Shown here: positions 1 to 7,151 of the stretch, piece after piece
How positions within the stretch are numbered: the stretch's first letter is position 1
How the letters are laid out: each line of letters starts with the position of its first letter
NCBI RefSeq assembly: GCF_047971665.1
Contig: NZ_JBKEAA010000039.1
Location: 1-28,147 of the forward strand
Length of the DNA stretch: 28,147 nt
Direction: 5' to 3'
Source of the DNA: Castellaniella sp047971665
GTDB taxonomy: Bacteria > Pseudomonadota > Gammaproteobacteria > Burkholderiales > Burkholderiaceae_B
The notes under the pieces: model-generated
The model's input: the letters and a program-made list of their open reading frames with translations, nothing else
Database searches by the model: none
What the model was told of the DNA's origin: nothing
Translations under genes and position numbers: made by a program

Positions 1-259
1 CGACGCCATCGAGCTGGAAGGGCATACCGACCGGCTGGGCTCGGAATCCTATAACCAGCGCCTGTCGCAGGCGCGCGCCGAGACGGTCCAGCGCTACCTG
101 CGTTCGCGCGGGGTGCAGGCGCCGATGACGGCGGTGGGCCGTGGCGAGAGCCAGCCGGTGACGACCGGTTGCCAGGGCAACCGGGCAAGCCAGCAACTGA
201 TCGCCTGCCTGCAACCGGATCGTCGGGTGGTGGTGCGCATCACCGGCGTGAAAAAGTAA
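1..259 (+). CDS. OmpA-family outer membrane protein, C-terminal fragment (5' end outside window)
   Basis: The frame beginning at base 2 is open from the window edge and gives 85 residues before TAA at 257-259. It contains the OmpA/Pal peptidoglycan-binding signature: EGHTD near the start, then a GSExYNQxLSxxRA stretch and the GRGESQP turn. This domain binds diaminopimelate in peptidoglycan from the periplasm and anchors the outer membrane to the wall. The pair of Cys residues near the end (in TGCQGN and IACLQ) is spaced like the disulfide in beta-proteobacterial OmpA proteins. The N-terminal barrel or lipoprotein part is not visible, so OmpA porin and OmpA-like lipoprotein cannot be separated. 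A strong hairpin follows 46 bases later, so this ends a transcription unit. Confidence 0.88.
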   Translation, partial: DAIELEGHTDRLGSESYNQRLSQARAETVQRYLRSRGVQAPMTAVGRGESQPVTTGCQGNRASQQLIACLQPDRRVVVRITGVKK

Positions 260-304
260 AAACTCTCCCCCCGTCGGGCGCATGGCGTCCGGTCACTGCC
301 TGAA

Positions 305-343
305 GACATCGGCCGTCCCTTTCCAGGACGGCCGATGTCATTT
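305..343 (+). terminator. Intrinsic terminator after the OmpA-like gene
   Basis: A perfect 14-bp inverted repeat (305-318 pairing with 326-339, arm GACATCGGCCGTCC) closes a 7-base loop. It is followed by ATTTAAT rather than a pure T-run. It lies 46 bases after the stop codon. The stem is strong and isolated, so termination is likely although the U-tract is weak. The symmetric stem could also act on the other strand, but no gene ends there. Confidence 0.75.
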
Positions 344-615
344 AATGTCCTGATCCACGCATTCCTCAGAGAGCCATTTTGCCTCGACCAGGACGCGTTG
401 CGTCTTGACCTGTCAAGCATCCCTTTGATCTGGCCGCGCGTCGAAAAGGCACGCCGTATGCGCCTGGATGCTTTCACTCTTACCCCATTACCACCTGCGC
501 ATTGCACTGGAATCGACGGAAGAGATAATAATTTATTTTTAATAAATACAACCATCAAATATATCGGCGCTTATTTTATCGGCTCTTATCTTCATCAAAT
601 CAAATCCGGACCAAC

Positions 616-631
616 ATTGACAATTGTCAAT
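616..631. promoter_or_regulatory. Perfect 16-bp palindrome, candidate operator
   Basis: ATTGACAATTGTCAAT is self-complementary over all 16 bases. The TTGAC-N4-GTCAA layout matches the 5-4-5 spacing of CRP/FNR-family sites and differs from the FNR consensus (TTGAT-N4-ATCAA) by one base per half-site. The left half also contains a perfect -35-like TTGACA (617-622), but no good -10 hexamer lies 16-18 bases downstream. A TACTAA (645-650) is possible with the other arm (TTGTCA, 15-base spacer). A regulator-binding site is likely; which regulator is unknown. Confidence 0.5.
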
Positions 632-640
632 TCCCCATTC

Positions 641-668
641 TGGGTACTAATGCATATGTACATACCCA
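641..668. promoter_or_regulatory. Second dyad symmetry in the autotransporter upstream region
   Basis: TGGGTA (641-646) is repeated inverted as TACCCA (663-668) around a 16-base AT-rich centre containing ATGCAT. The arms are short, so this is weaker evidence than the neighbouring 16-bp palindrome. Its position, ten bases further downstream, suggests one composite regulatory site. Confidence 0.3.
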
Positions 669-857
669 TATATACAATAAATGCCAATTTTCCGGATGGA
701 CTCCATATTCATGGCGCCTTCACAACCATATTCAGAGTAACGAAAGAATCAGAAATAACCATGAGTCCGAAATTCAAACCAGAACTGAGATCTCTCAGAC
801 TTTAAATAAATTCGTCATGCTCTTATTTTCCATATTCAAAATATTTTTTGCTTCACC

Positions 858-2849
858 ATGATGAATTTAATAACACACTCAAGAGAAACCAGGAAACAAA
901 CCTTCAATCAAGAATCAACACCCCGCATGACCCGGATCAGGACAGGCCTGCTGGCCGGCCTTGCCGTCCTGTCCGGGTTTTCCTGTAACGCGCTGGCAGG
1001 ACCGCCCATGACGGTGATTGTCACGCCCGAGACCCCTATCTCCGGAACACTCGCGTTTATCGACTCCGTAGACGGCACACTCATCCTGGCTGGCGGCAAC
1101 TTCAACCACGCAGTTTTTGATGGTGGCGACGATGCCTCCTCGAACGACGGGTCCGTCGATACCGTGATATTCCAGGAACAGACGACGACGACGGCCATCA
1201 ACCAGTTCATCAATTTCGAGACCATCAAGATCGTAGGCGGCGAGGTCACCTGGAACGGGCCAATAACAGTCGATACCGCATCGCTCGACAACGGCTTTTT
1301 CATCATGAATGCCGGGCACTTCATCGCGCCTTCCAGTTTTGATCTGACAGGCAACTTCAATATCGAATCAGACAGTGTCTTCGATGCCTCCGCAGGCGGC
1401 GCCAATATCACAGGGACGGTCACCAATGCAGGGACGATCAATATGGCGGGCAGCACGGTCGGAGATGAATTGAAAATCACCGGCGACTATCTCGGCAACG
1501 GAACATTACTCGTCGATTCACGCTGGGACGATCCGGATATCCAGCAAACAGACCACATGATCATTACCGGCGCAGCCGATGGCATGACCACCGTGGCGGT
1601 CCCAGGCGGAATCATCGGCGATGTGACCCTGGGCGATGCGCCCAAGAACGGCCAATGGCTGACGCCTGTCGTTTCAGTAGAGGGGACCGATCTCAATCAG
1701 TCACACACATTCACCGGCACGGCTGAGACGACCAATGCGGGTCAGGCGCAACTCGTGCAGCGGGATGATCCCAATGGCGGCAGCAACTATTACTGGGTGC
1801 TGGCCGCCCAGAATCCAGGCACCGACCCCATTCCGCCGGGCCCTGATCCTGTCCCCATCTACACCCCCGGCACCCCGGGTTACGTGCAGATGTCGCGCAT
1901 CGACCGCGAGATGGGGCTGGAACAACTGGGCAAGCTGCACGAACGCCGAGGCGACTTCAGGCAGGTACCCAGAGATCAAAGCGCCAACCCGATCTGGGGC
2001 CGCCTGAACATCACCGACCAGCAGGAACAGGGAGACAAACGCTTCGGTTATGACACCCAGACCAGTTTCCTGCAATTCGGCGCGGATCTGCGCGCGCGCA
2101 GCGACGAGGCCGGCAACCGGCTGCATCAGGGCGTGATGGTCACCTACAGCCGGGGCGATCACGACTTCTACGACAAGTACCGCGCCGAGAACGGCGTGGT
2201 CAGCGACCGCAAGCATGTGGGTACGGGCACCACCGACATGTACTCGCTGGGAGCCTACAGCACCTGGTACAGCGCCAACGGCACCTACCTGGATCTGGTG
2301 GGCAACCTCTCGGGCATCCACAACACCTACGACAGCGCCAGCGGTTCGGCCAGCCAGAACGGCTACGGGCTGGGCGTGTCGGTGGCAGTGGGCCATCCGT
2401 GGCAACTGGGTCGCAGCGCCTGGCAGATCGAGCCGCAGGCGCAGCTGTCCTATCAGTACGTGCACCTGAACGACTTCGATGACGATGTGCGCACGATCGA
2501 CGACCAGAGCGGCGGCACCCTGCGCGGACGGCTCGGCGCGCGGCTGGCCTACAACAACGACAACGGCGAGCAGCGCACCCACACGTTCTACGTGACGGCC
2601 AATGTGCTGCATGACTTCACGGGCAACAAGTCCGAGGCGCGCATCGGGCGCGACGAGCTGCGCGAGACCTACCAGCGCACCTGGGGCGAACTGGGCGTGG
2701 GCGCGCAGTTCCCGCTGGGCAAGTCGGCGTATCTGTACGGGGATGTACGCTACGCGCGCGCGTTCAGTGGCGGCACCGACGTGTACCAGGGCGACGATAC
2801 CGCACGCGAGAGCACCAGCGGGCGCGTGGGCGTACGCTTCATCTGGTAG
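858..2849 (+). CDS. Autotransporter (type Va secretion) with short passenger and C-terminal beta-barrel
   Basis: The protein has 663 residues. Residues 1-47 form a long N-terminal extension and Sec signal: MTRIRT at 24-29, a hydrophobic core at 30-41, and cleavage after NALA (44-47). Residues 48 to about 315 are a Gly/Thr/Asn-rich repetitive beta-helix-like passenger. Residues about 207-250 match the pertactin-like autochaperone pattern (GDYLGNGTLLVD, then TDHMIITG and a Val-rich strand). A Pro-rich linker spans 318-340, a helix 343-363, and the barrel about 378-663, ending in Phe-Ile-Trp as BAM substrates do. The passenger is far shorter than pertactin-class passengers. It is also visibly less GC-rich than the barrel-coding half, suggesting different histories. 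No Shine-Dalgarno is evident at 858, 861 or the alternative Met24, so the start is uncertain. It is probably a surface adhesin or surface factor; the exact role is unknown. Confidence 0.85.
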   Translation: MMNLITHSRETRKQTFNQESTPRMTRIRTGLLAGLAVLSGFSCNALAGPPMTVIVTPETPISGTLAFIDSVDGTLILAGGNFNHAVFDGGDDASSNDGSVDTVIFQEQTTTTAINQFINFETIKIVGGEVTWNGPITVDTASLDNGFFIMNAGHFIAPSSFDLTGNFNIESDSVFDASAGGANITGTVTNAGTINMAGSTVGDELKITGDYLGNGTLLVDSRWDDPDIQQTDHMIITGAADGMTTVAVPGGIIGDVTLGDAPKNGQWLTPVVSVEGTDLNQSHTFTGTAETTNAGQAQLVQRDDPNGGSNYYWVLAAQNPGTDPIPPGPDPVPIYTPGTPGYVQMSRIDREMGLEQLGKLHERRGDFRQVPRDQSANPIWGRLNITDQQEQGDKRFGYDTQTSFLQFGADLRARSDEAGNRLHQGVMVTYSRGDHDFYDKYRAENGVVSDRKHVGTGTTDMYSLGAYSTWYSANGTYLDLVGNLSGIHNTYDSASGSASQNGYGLGVSVAVGHPWQLGRSAWQIEPQAQLSYQYVHLNDFDDDVRTIDDQSGGTLRGRLGARLAYNNDNGEQRTHTFYVTANVLHDFTGNKSEARIGRDELRETYQRTWGELGVGAQFPLGKSAYLYGDVRYARAFSGGTDVYQGDDTARESTSGRVGVRFIW

Positions 2850-2858
2850 GCACCTCCC

Positions 2859-2875
2859 GGTGTGCCCGGCACACC
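2859..2875. terminator. Hairpin between convergent autotransporter and fghA
   Basis: GGTGTGC and GCACACC form a perfect 7-bp stem around a 3-base CCG loop, ten bases after the autotransporter stop and 26 bases before the end of the convergent fghA gene. There is no T-run on either side, so it may be a weak bidirectional terminator or only a 3'-end stabiliser. Confidence 0.4.
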
Positions 2876-2900
2876 AGTGGCCTCATCGGGGCTCAGGGGA

Positions 2901-3743
2901 TCACGGCCGGCGCAATGCCTTTGCATGAAACGCCACGTGATCCCCGATGAAGCTGGCAATGAAGTAATAGCTGTGGTCGTACGTCGCCTGACGGCGCAGG
3001 GTCAGCGGATACCCCGCATCCCGGCAGGCGGCCTCCAGCAGGTCCGGGCGCAGCTGTTCAGCCAGGAACTCATCGCCCAGGCCCTGATCCACCAGCAGGG
3101 GCAGATGCGGCGCGGGCGCGGCAGCGCGGATCAGCGCCACCGCATCCCACGAGGCCCAGGCTGAGACATCCGCGCCCAGATAGGCCGTGAACGCCTTTTG
3201 TCCCCAGGGCACTTGCGAGGGCGCCACAATGGGCGAGAAAGCGGACACACTGCGATAGCGTCCCGGATGACGCAGCGCCGTGATCAGGGCGCCATGGCCG
3301 CCCATGGAGTGGCCAGCGATGGACCGCGCGGGTGCCGTGGAGAAATGCGGTTCGACCAGGCCGGGCAGTTCCTCGGCCACATAGTCCTGCATGCGATAGT
3401 GCGCCGCCCAGGGCGCCTGCGTGGCGTTCAGGTAAAAGCCTGCGCCCTGCCCCAGATCATAGGCGGGATCATCGGCCACCGCTTCACCGCGCGGGCTGGT
3501 GTCCGGCGCGACCAGGATCAGACCGTGACGCTCGGCGTGCGCCTGGGCGCCGGCCTTGGTGATGAAGTTCTGTTCGGTGCAGGTCAGGCCGGACAGCCAG
3601 TACAGCACAGGACAGGACTCGCCGCGCAGGGCCGCCGAAGGCAGGTAGACGCCAAAGCGCATGGCGCAGTCCAGCACCTCGGAATCATGGCGCCAGACCT
3701 CCTGGCGGCCGCCGAAGCAGGCGTGCTGTTCAATGCGTTCCAT
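2901..3743 (-). CDS. fghA: S-formylglutathione hydrolase
   Basis: This 280-residue esterase D/FghA protein hydrolyses S-formylglutathione to formate and glutathione, the second step of glutathione-dependent formaldehyde detoxification in the cytoplasm. It shows the family signature YWLSGLTCTEQNF (48-60), the nucleophile elbow GHSMGG with Ser146, an acid at Asp224 in DQGLGDEF, and His257 in DHSYYFI. Length and architecture are normal for the family. The start ATG is preceded by GGAG about ten bases away. The usual partner, glutathione-dependent formaldehyde dehydrogenase (adhC/frmA), is not adjacent. The gene follows the acid-sugar operon on the same strand after a 108-base gap, so co-transcription is possible but not shown. 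Confidence 0.93.
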   Translation of the reverse strand: MERIEQHACFGGRQEVWRHDSEVLDCAMRFGVYLPSAALRGESCPVLYWLSGLTCTEQNFITKAGAQAHAERHGLILVAPDTSPRGEAVADDPAYDLGQGAGFYLNATQAPWAAHYRMQDYVAEELPGLVEPHFSTAPARSIAGHSMGGHGALITALRHPGRYRSVSAFSPIVAPSQVPWGQKAFTAYLGADVSAWASWDAVALIRAAAPAPHLPLLVDQGLGDEFLAEQLRPDLLEAACRDAGYPLTLRRQATYDHSYYFIASFIGDHVAFHAKALRRP

Positions 3744-3851
3744 AGGCGTCAGTCTCCATGAGGTGCTGTGCGTCGACCGCCCCGCCAGGAGACGGCGCGG
3801 CCACGATGCGGATGAGACTGATTATGGCCAGAACCGGCCGGCAAGACAAAC

Positions 3852-4847
3852 TCAGACGATGGTCCGGACCGCGGTGAACATATCGGCGGGCTGCGGGCCG
3901 ATGGGGTTGCGCAAGGGCCGTCCGAACCCTTGCAGGGAAATTTCGAAACGATCGCCCTCCTGCGTCCGGACGCCGTCGGCAAAACTCAGCGTCGAGGTGC
4001 CGAAGAAATGCACGTGGACATCGCCCGGCCGGCGGAACCCCGCGTATTTGAAATGATGATGTTCCAGATTGGCCAGGGTATGGGCCATATTGGCCTCGCC
4101 GGTCACGAAAGGCCGGGTCCACAACACCTTGCCACCACGCACGATGCGGGATTCGCCCTGCAGGTCGGACGGCAATTCTCCGATCACGATTTCCGGTCCG
4201 AAACTGCAGGCGCGCAGTTTGGAATGCGCCAGCCACAGGTAGTTGACGCGCTCGGTGACATGATCCGAGAACTCGTTGCCCACGGCAAAGCCCACCCGGA
4301 CCGGCGTTGCGTCGGGCGCGATCACGTACAGGCCGACCAACTCCGATTCCTCACCGGCATCCCGGGCACTGCCGGGCACCGGCAGCGGGCGCTCGGGCGC
4401 CACCACACAGCCGCCATCGCCCTTGTAGAACCATTCCGGCTGGACACCGATCCCGCCAGCCGCCGGACGCCCGCCCTCCAGCCCCATCTTGAACATGCGC
4501 ATGGAATCGCTGAGACTGGCTTCGTCTTGATTCATCTTGGCGTGCATGGCATCCCTGGTATCGGCGCTGCCCAGATGGGTCAGCCCCGTGCCGCTGACCA
4601 GGCAGTGGGCCGCATCGGGATGCGTCAATGGCGGCAGCAGCCGTTGCGATTCGATCAGGTCCTGGTAGGACAGCACCTGGTTGCCCAGATGCTGCTGGAT
4701 CAGATGCGTCAACGACATGCCATGCTGCACGGCCATCATGACCAGCGCATAGGTACCGCCCACGACCTCGATGACACTGACCTGATCGGTGTCGTCCGCC
4801 AGGGCGGCCTTGACCCCCTGCGCATCCTTGAACTGAATCAATCGCAT
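3852..4847 (-). CDS. araD1: AraD1/GguC-family protein (fumarylacetoacetate hydrolase superfamily), acid-sugar catabolism
   Basis: This 331-residue protein starts MRLIQF and resembles the AraD1/GguC group. FAH-fold members act on 2-keto-3-deoxy sugar acids, for example dehydration of 2-keto-3-deoxy-L-arabinonate. Recognisable parts are the SGTGLTHLGSA segment in the N-terminal half, the WFYKGDG segment, the central ESELVGLYVI strand, GNEFSDHVTE, and a C-terminal VHVHFFGTSTLSFADGV segment typical of the group. I chose the second of two adjacent ATGs because AAGGA lies 7 bases upstream of it, against 4 for the first. It is the last gene of the tctC...araD1 operon, 43 bases after the dehydratase. 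It would take the 2-keto-3-deoxy acid made by that dehydratase. Exact substrate unknown. Confidence 0.8.
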   Translation of the reverse strand: MRLIQFKDAQGVKAALADDTDQVSVIEVVGGTYALVMMAVQHGMSLTHLIQQHLGNQVLSYQDLIESQRLLPPLTHPDAAHCLVSGTGLTHLGSADTRDAMHAKMNQDEASLSDSMRMFKMGLEGGRPAAGGIGVQPEWFYKGDGGCVVAPERPLPVPGSARDAGEESELVGLYVIAPDATPVRVGFAVGNEFSDHVTERVNYLWLAHSKLRACSFGPEIVIGELPSDLQGESRIVRGGKVLWTRPFVTGEANMAHTLANLEHHHFKYAGFRRPGDVHVHFFGTSTLSFADGVRTQEGDRFEISLQGFGRPLRNPIGPQPADMFTAVRTIV

Positions 4848-4890
4848 CATGACTTCCTTATAGACATCCTGGCGCATTCCAAAGCGGCGC

Positions 4891-6063
4891 TCACTCGATG
4901 ATCGAAAACTGATCGCGATAGCGATCGGACAAGGTCAGGCCCAACCCCGGTTTGTCATCGTCCAGATCGATGAAGCCCTTGACCGGCATCGGGTCGCCTT
5001 CGAAGATGTAATAGAACAGCTCATTGCCCACCTCGACATCATGGACGGGGAAATACTCCGACATGGGCGAGGCCAGCGTGGACATGGTCAGATGGTAGTT
5101 GTGCATCTGACCGGCATGGGGAATGACGGGCACGCTGTAGGCCTCGGCCAGCGCGTTGACCTTGTGCGCCGCCGTGATGCCGCCGACGCGATTCGTGTCG
5201 TACTGAATGACCGATACCGCGCGCTTGTCCAGCAGCTGCCGGAAGCCATGGCTGGTGAATTCATGCTCGCCGCCCGAGATCGGAATCGATCCGCACTGGT
5301 TCAGCTCGGCATAGCCATCGATGTCATCGGCGATCACCGGTTCTTCCAGCCAGCGCGGTTCGAACACTTCCAGCTTGGGCAAAATGCGCTTGGTGTATTC
5401 CAGGTTCCAGCCCATGTAGCATTCCAGCATCAGGTCGGTGTCGTAGCCGATGACGTCGCGCACGGCCTTGACGCTGTCCAGATTCTTGCGCACCCCGGCC
5501 GGGCCGTCCTTTGGCCCATAGCCGAAACGCATCTTGAAGGCCGTGAACCCCTGATCCACATAGGCTTGCGCCTCGGCCTGCATGGCATTGAGGTCCGTGC
5601 GGTACAGCTTGGAGGCATAGCAGGGGATCTTTTCCTTGGTGCGCCCGCCCAGCAGCTTGAACACCGGACGCCCGACCGCCTTGCCCATGACATCCCACAA
5701 GGCGATGTCGATGGCGGAAATCGCCGCCATGGCCACGCCCTTGCGGCCCCAGGCCATGGTGGAGCGGTACATGCGCTGCCACAGGTATTCATAGTCAAAA
5801 GGATCGTGGCCAATGACCAGCGGCGCCAGATACTGATCGATGATCTGCTTGGCGATCCGCGGCGCCAGCGCCACATTGCCCAGGCCGATGATGCCGTCAT
5901 CCGTCTCGACCTCGACGACGGTCCAGCCATGGAAACGGAACGTCCCCATGGAATCCCCCCGGTCCCACAGGGCATCCATGGCGTTGGTGCAGAAATGCGG
6001 TTGAGGAGGCACCGTCTTGCCCTGCCACTCGAAAACGCGGGCGCGGATGTGTTTGATCTTCAA
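4891..6063 (-). CDS. Mandelate racemase/enolase-superfamily acid-sugar dehydratase, L-rhamnonate dehydratase-like
   Basis: This 390-residue enolase-superfamily protein has an N-terminal capping domain (1 to about 130) and a TIM barrel. Likely metal ligands are Glu214 (LMLECYM), Glu240 (RWLEEP) and Glu266 (SGGEHEF). The His-Asp dyad is His316 (VIPHAGQ) with Asp289 (IQYDTNR), and Lys177 lies on the opposite face. The GEH motif and IPHxG resemble L-rhamnonate dehydratase (RhmD). In that enzyme the first metal ligand is Asp, whereas here it is Glu. Such enzymes dehydrate sugar acids to 2-keto-3-deoxy acids. The start is TTG, supported by GGAG six bases upstream; no in-frame ATG fits. It sits 44 bases after the pdxA-like gene and 43 before araD1. 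Substrate unassigned; L-rhamnonate, L-lyxonate or another C5/C6 acid are candidates. Confidence 0.85.
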   Translation of the reverse strand: MKIKHIRARVFEWQGKTVPPQPHFCTNAMDALWDRGDSMGTFRFHGWTVVEVETDDGIIGLGNVALAPRIAKQIIDQYLAPLVIGHDPFDYEYLWQRMYRSTMAWGRKGVAMAAISAIDIALWDVMGKAVGRPVFKLLGGRTKEKIPCYASKLYRTDLNAMQAEAQAYVDQGFTAFKMRFGYGPKDGPAGVRKNLDSVKAVRDVIGYDTDLMLECYMGWNLEYTKRILPKLEVFEPRWLEEPVIADDIDGYAELNQCGSIPISGGEHEFTSHGFRQLLDKRAVSVIQYDTNRVGGITAAHKVNALAEAYSVPVIPHAGQMHNYHLTMSTLASPMSEYFPVHDVEVGNELFYYIFEGDPMPVKGFIDLDDDKPGLGLTLSDRYRDQFSIIE

Positions 6064-6107
6064 TTCAAGCTCCGTCTGGAAAATGCGGATGAGGTCTGGG
6101 AACGGAA

Positions 6108-7130
6108 TCAGGCGGCGGCCTGATTCCGGTAGGAAGCGCCCATGCGGCTGGCGATCAGAAAGGCGTTGCGCATGGCCTGGGCGTTGGCGAGATTCCGGCC
6201 GGCAATGTCATAGGCGGTGCCATGTGCCGGGGTCGTGATCGGCACGGGCAGGCCGCCCTGCACGGTCACCCCCTTTTCGAACCCCATCAGCTTGATGGCG
6301 ATCTGTCCCTGGTCGTGATACATGGTCACGATGGCGTCCAGTTGGCCGTCGCGGGCCCGCAGGAAAATCGTGTCGGCCGGATAGGGCCCCTGCACCGGGA
6401 TCCCCTGGGCGTTCAGGTCCGCCACGGCGGGAGCGATCACATCGATCTCCTCGCGGCCGCAGGTGCCTCCGTCGCCACCGTGCGGATTGACCGCCGCAAC
6501 GGCCACGCGCGGCTGCGCATTGCCAGCGGCCTGCAAAGACCGGTAGATCAGGGCGCTGGCCGCGACGACGCGTTCGCGCGTGATGTACCGGGTCGCGTCC
6601 TTGAGCGGAATGTGGGACGACACCCGCGCGGTCCATAGACCGTCCAGGGTGTTGAATTCGCAAAAATAGCCATCCACCTCGAGGTATTCGGCGAAATGGT
6701 GCAATTCGTCTTCATGGCGCAAGCCGCCCATTTTCATGGCGTGCTTGTTCAGGGGGGCGAAGCAGATGGCGTCGATCTGCCGCGCCTGCGCCGCGTCCAT
6801 GCACCGGTCCAGCACCCGCAGCACGGATTCGCCGCCGGCGCGGCCGGCCTGGCCGACGCTCACGTCCTCAGGCCGGACGGTATCGACGGCCACAAACAGC
6901 GGCAGCCCGGCAGGGGCCTGGCGCGCCTGCGCCAGCGAGTCCAGCGCCCGGGTCGGCACCCGCACGTCCGCGACCTGCTGCCCGCGCTCCCAGAGCCACG
7001 GGTCGCCGATCAGCACGATCTTCGCATTGCCCAGTTCCGCGGGCTGCGCCAGCAGCTTGGCGATCAGCTCGGCGCCGATCCCGGCGGGATCTCCCAATGT
7101 CAGGGCGACGACGGTATGTTCTTGAGTCAT
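6108..7130 (-). CDS. PdxA-family dehydrogenase, catabolic paralogue
   Basis: This 340-residue PdxA-family protein is NAD-dependent and oxidises a 3-hydroxy acid, usually with decarboxylation. Metal-binding His residues are conserved: His173 (SSHIPL), His217 (NPHGGDGG) and His272 (YHDQG). Lys280 and the HGTAYDIAG segment are also conserved. In biosynthetic PdxA the segment before HGTA carries an Asn and an Arg that contact hydroxythreonine phosphate. Here the aligned positions look like Thr289 and Ile298. That, plus its place between tctA and an acid-sugar dehydratase, argues for a catabolic role like PdxA2 (4-phospho-threonate/erythronate) or TphB (a non-phosphorylated diol acid). It lies 21 bases after tctA. 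No kinase gene is in this operon; a DUF1537 kinase occurs 9.5 kb away. Confidence 0.85.
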   Translation of the reverse strand: MTQEHTVVALTLGDPAGIGAELIAKLLAQPAELGNAKIVLIGDPWLWERGQQVADVRVPTRALDSLAQARQAPAGLPLFVAVDTVRPEDVSVGQAGRAGGESVLRVLDRCMDAAQARQIDAICFAPLNKHAMKMGGLRHEDELHHFAEYLEVDGYFCEFNTLDGLWTARVSSHIPLKDATRYITRERVVAASALIYRSLQAAGNAQPRVAVAAVNPHGGDGGTCGREEIDVIAPAVADLNAQGIPVQGPYPADTIFLRARDGQLDAIVTMYHDQGQIAIKLMGFEKGVTVQGGLPVPITTPAHGTAYDIAGRNLANAQAMRNAFLIASRMGASYRNQAAA

Positions 7131-7151
7131 GTTCGATTCATCCGCAAAGTG

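Larger units (their letters stand above)
344..857. other. AT-rich intergenic region upstream of the autotransporter
   Basis: This 514-base stretch has no convincing gene. An open frame (335-805, plus strand) starts inside the terminator hairpin, has no family features and includes long AT-rich parts, so I do not call it. From about 530 on, base composition drops sharply below the surrounding DNA. The region holds a perfect 16-bp palindrome at 616-631 and a second dyad at 641-668. It is probably a long regulatory and 5' leader region for the autotransporter gene, possibly bound by nucleoid proteins because of its AT content. Confidence 0.6.

Noticed and set aside
335..805. 156-codon open frame upstream of the autotransporter
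   Set aside because: It begins inside the terminator stem, has no ribosome site or family features, and crosses AT-rich regulatory DNA with palindromes.
6108..7130. Biosynthetic PdxA of vitamin B6 synthesis
   Set aside because: The substrate-contact positions appear changed and the gene lies inside a transporter/sugar-acid operon rather than next to pdxJ, ksgA or surA.
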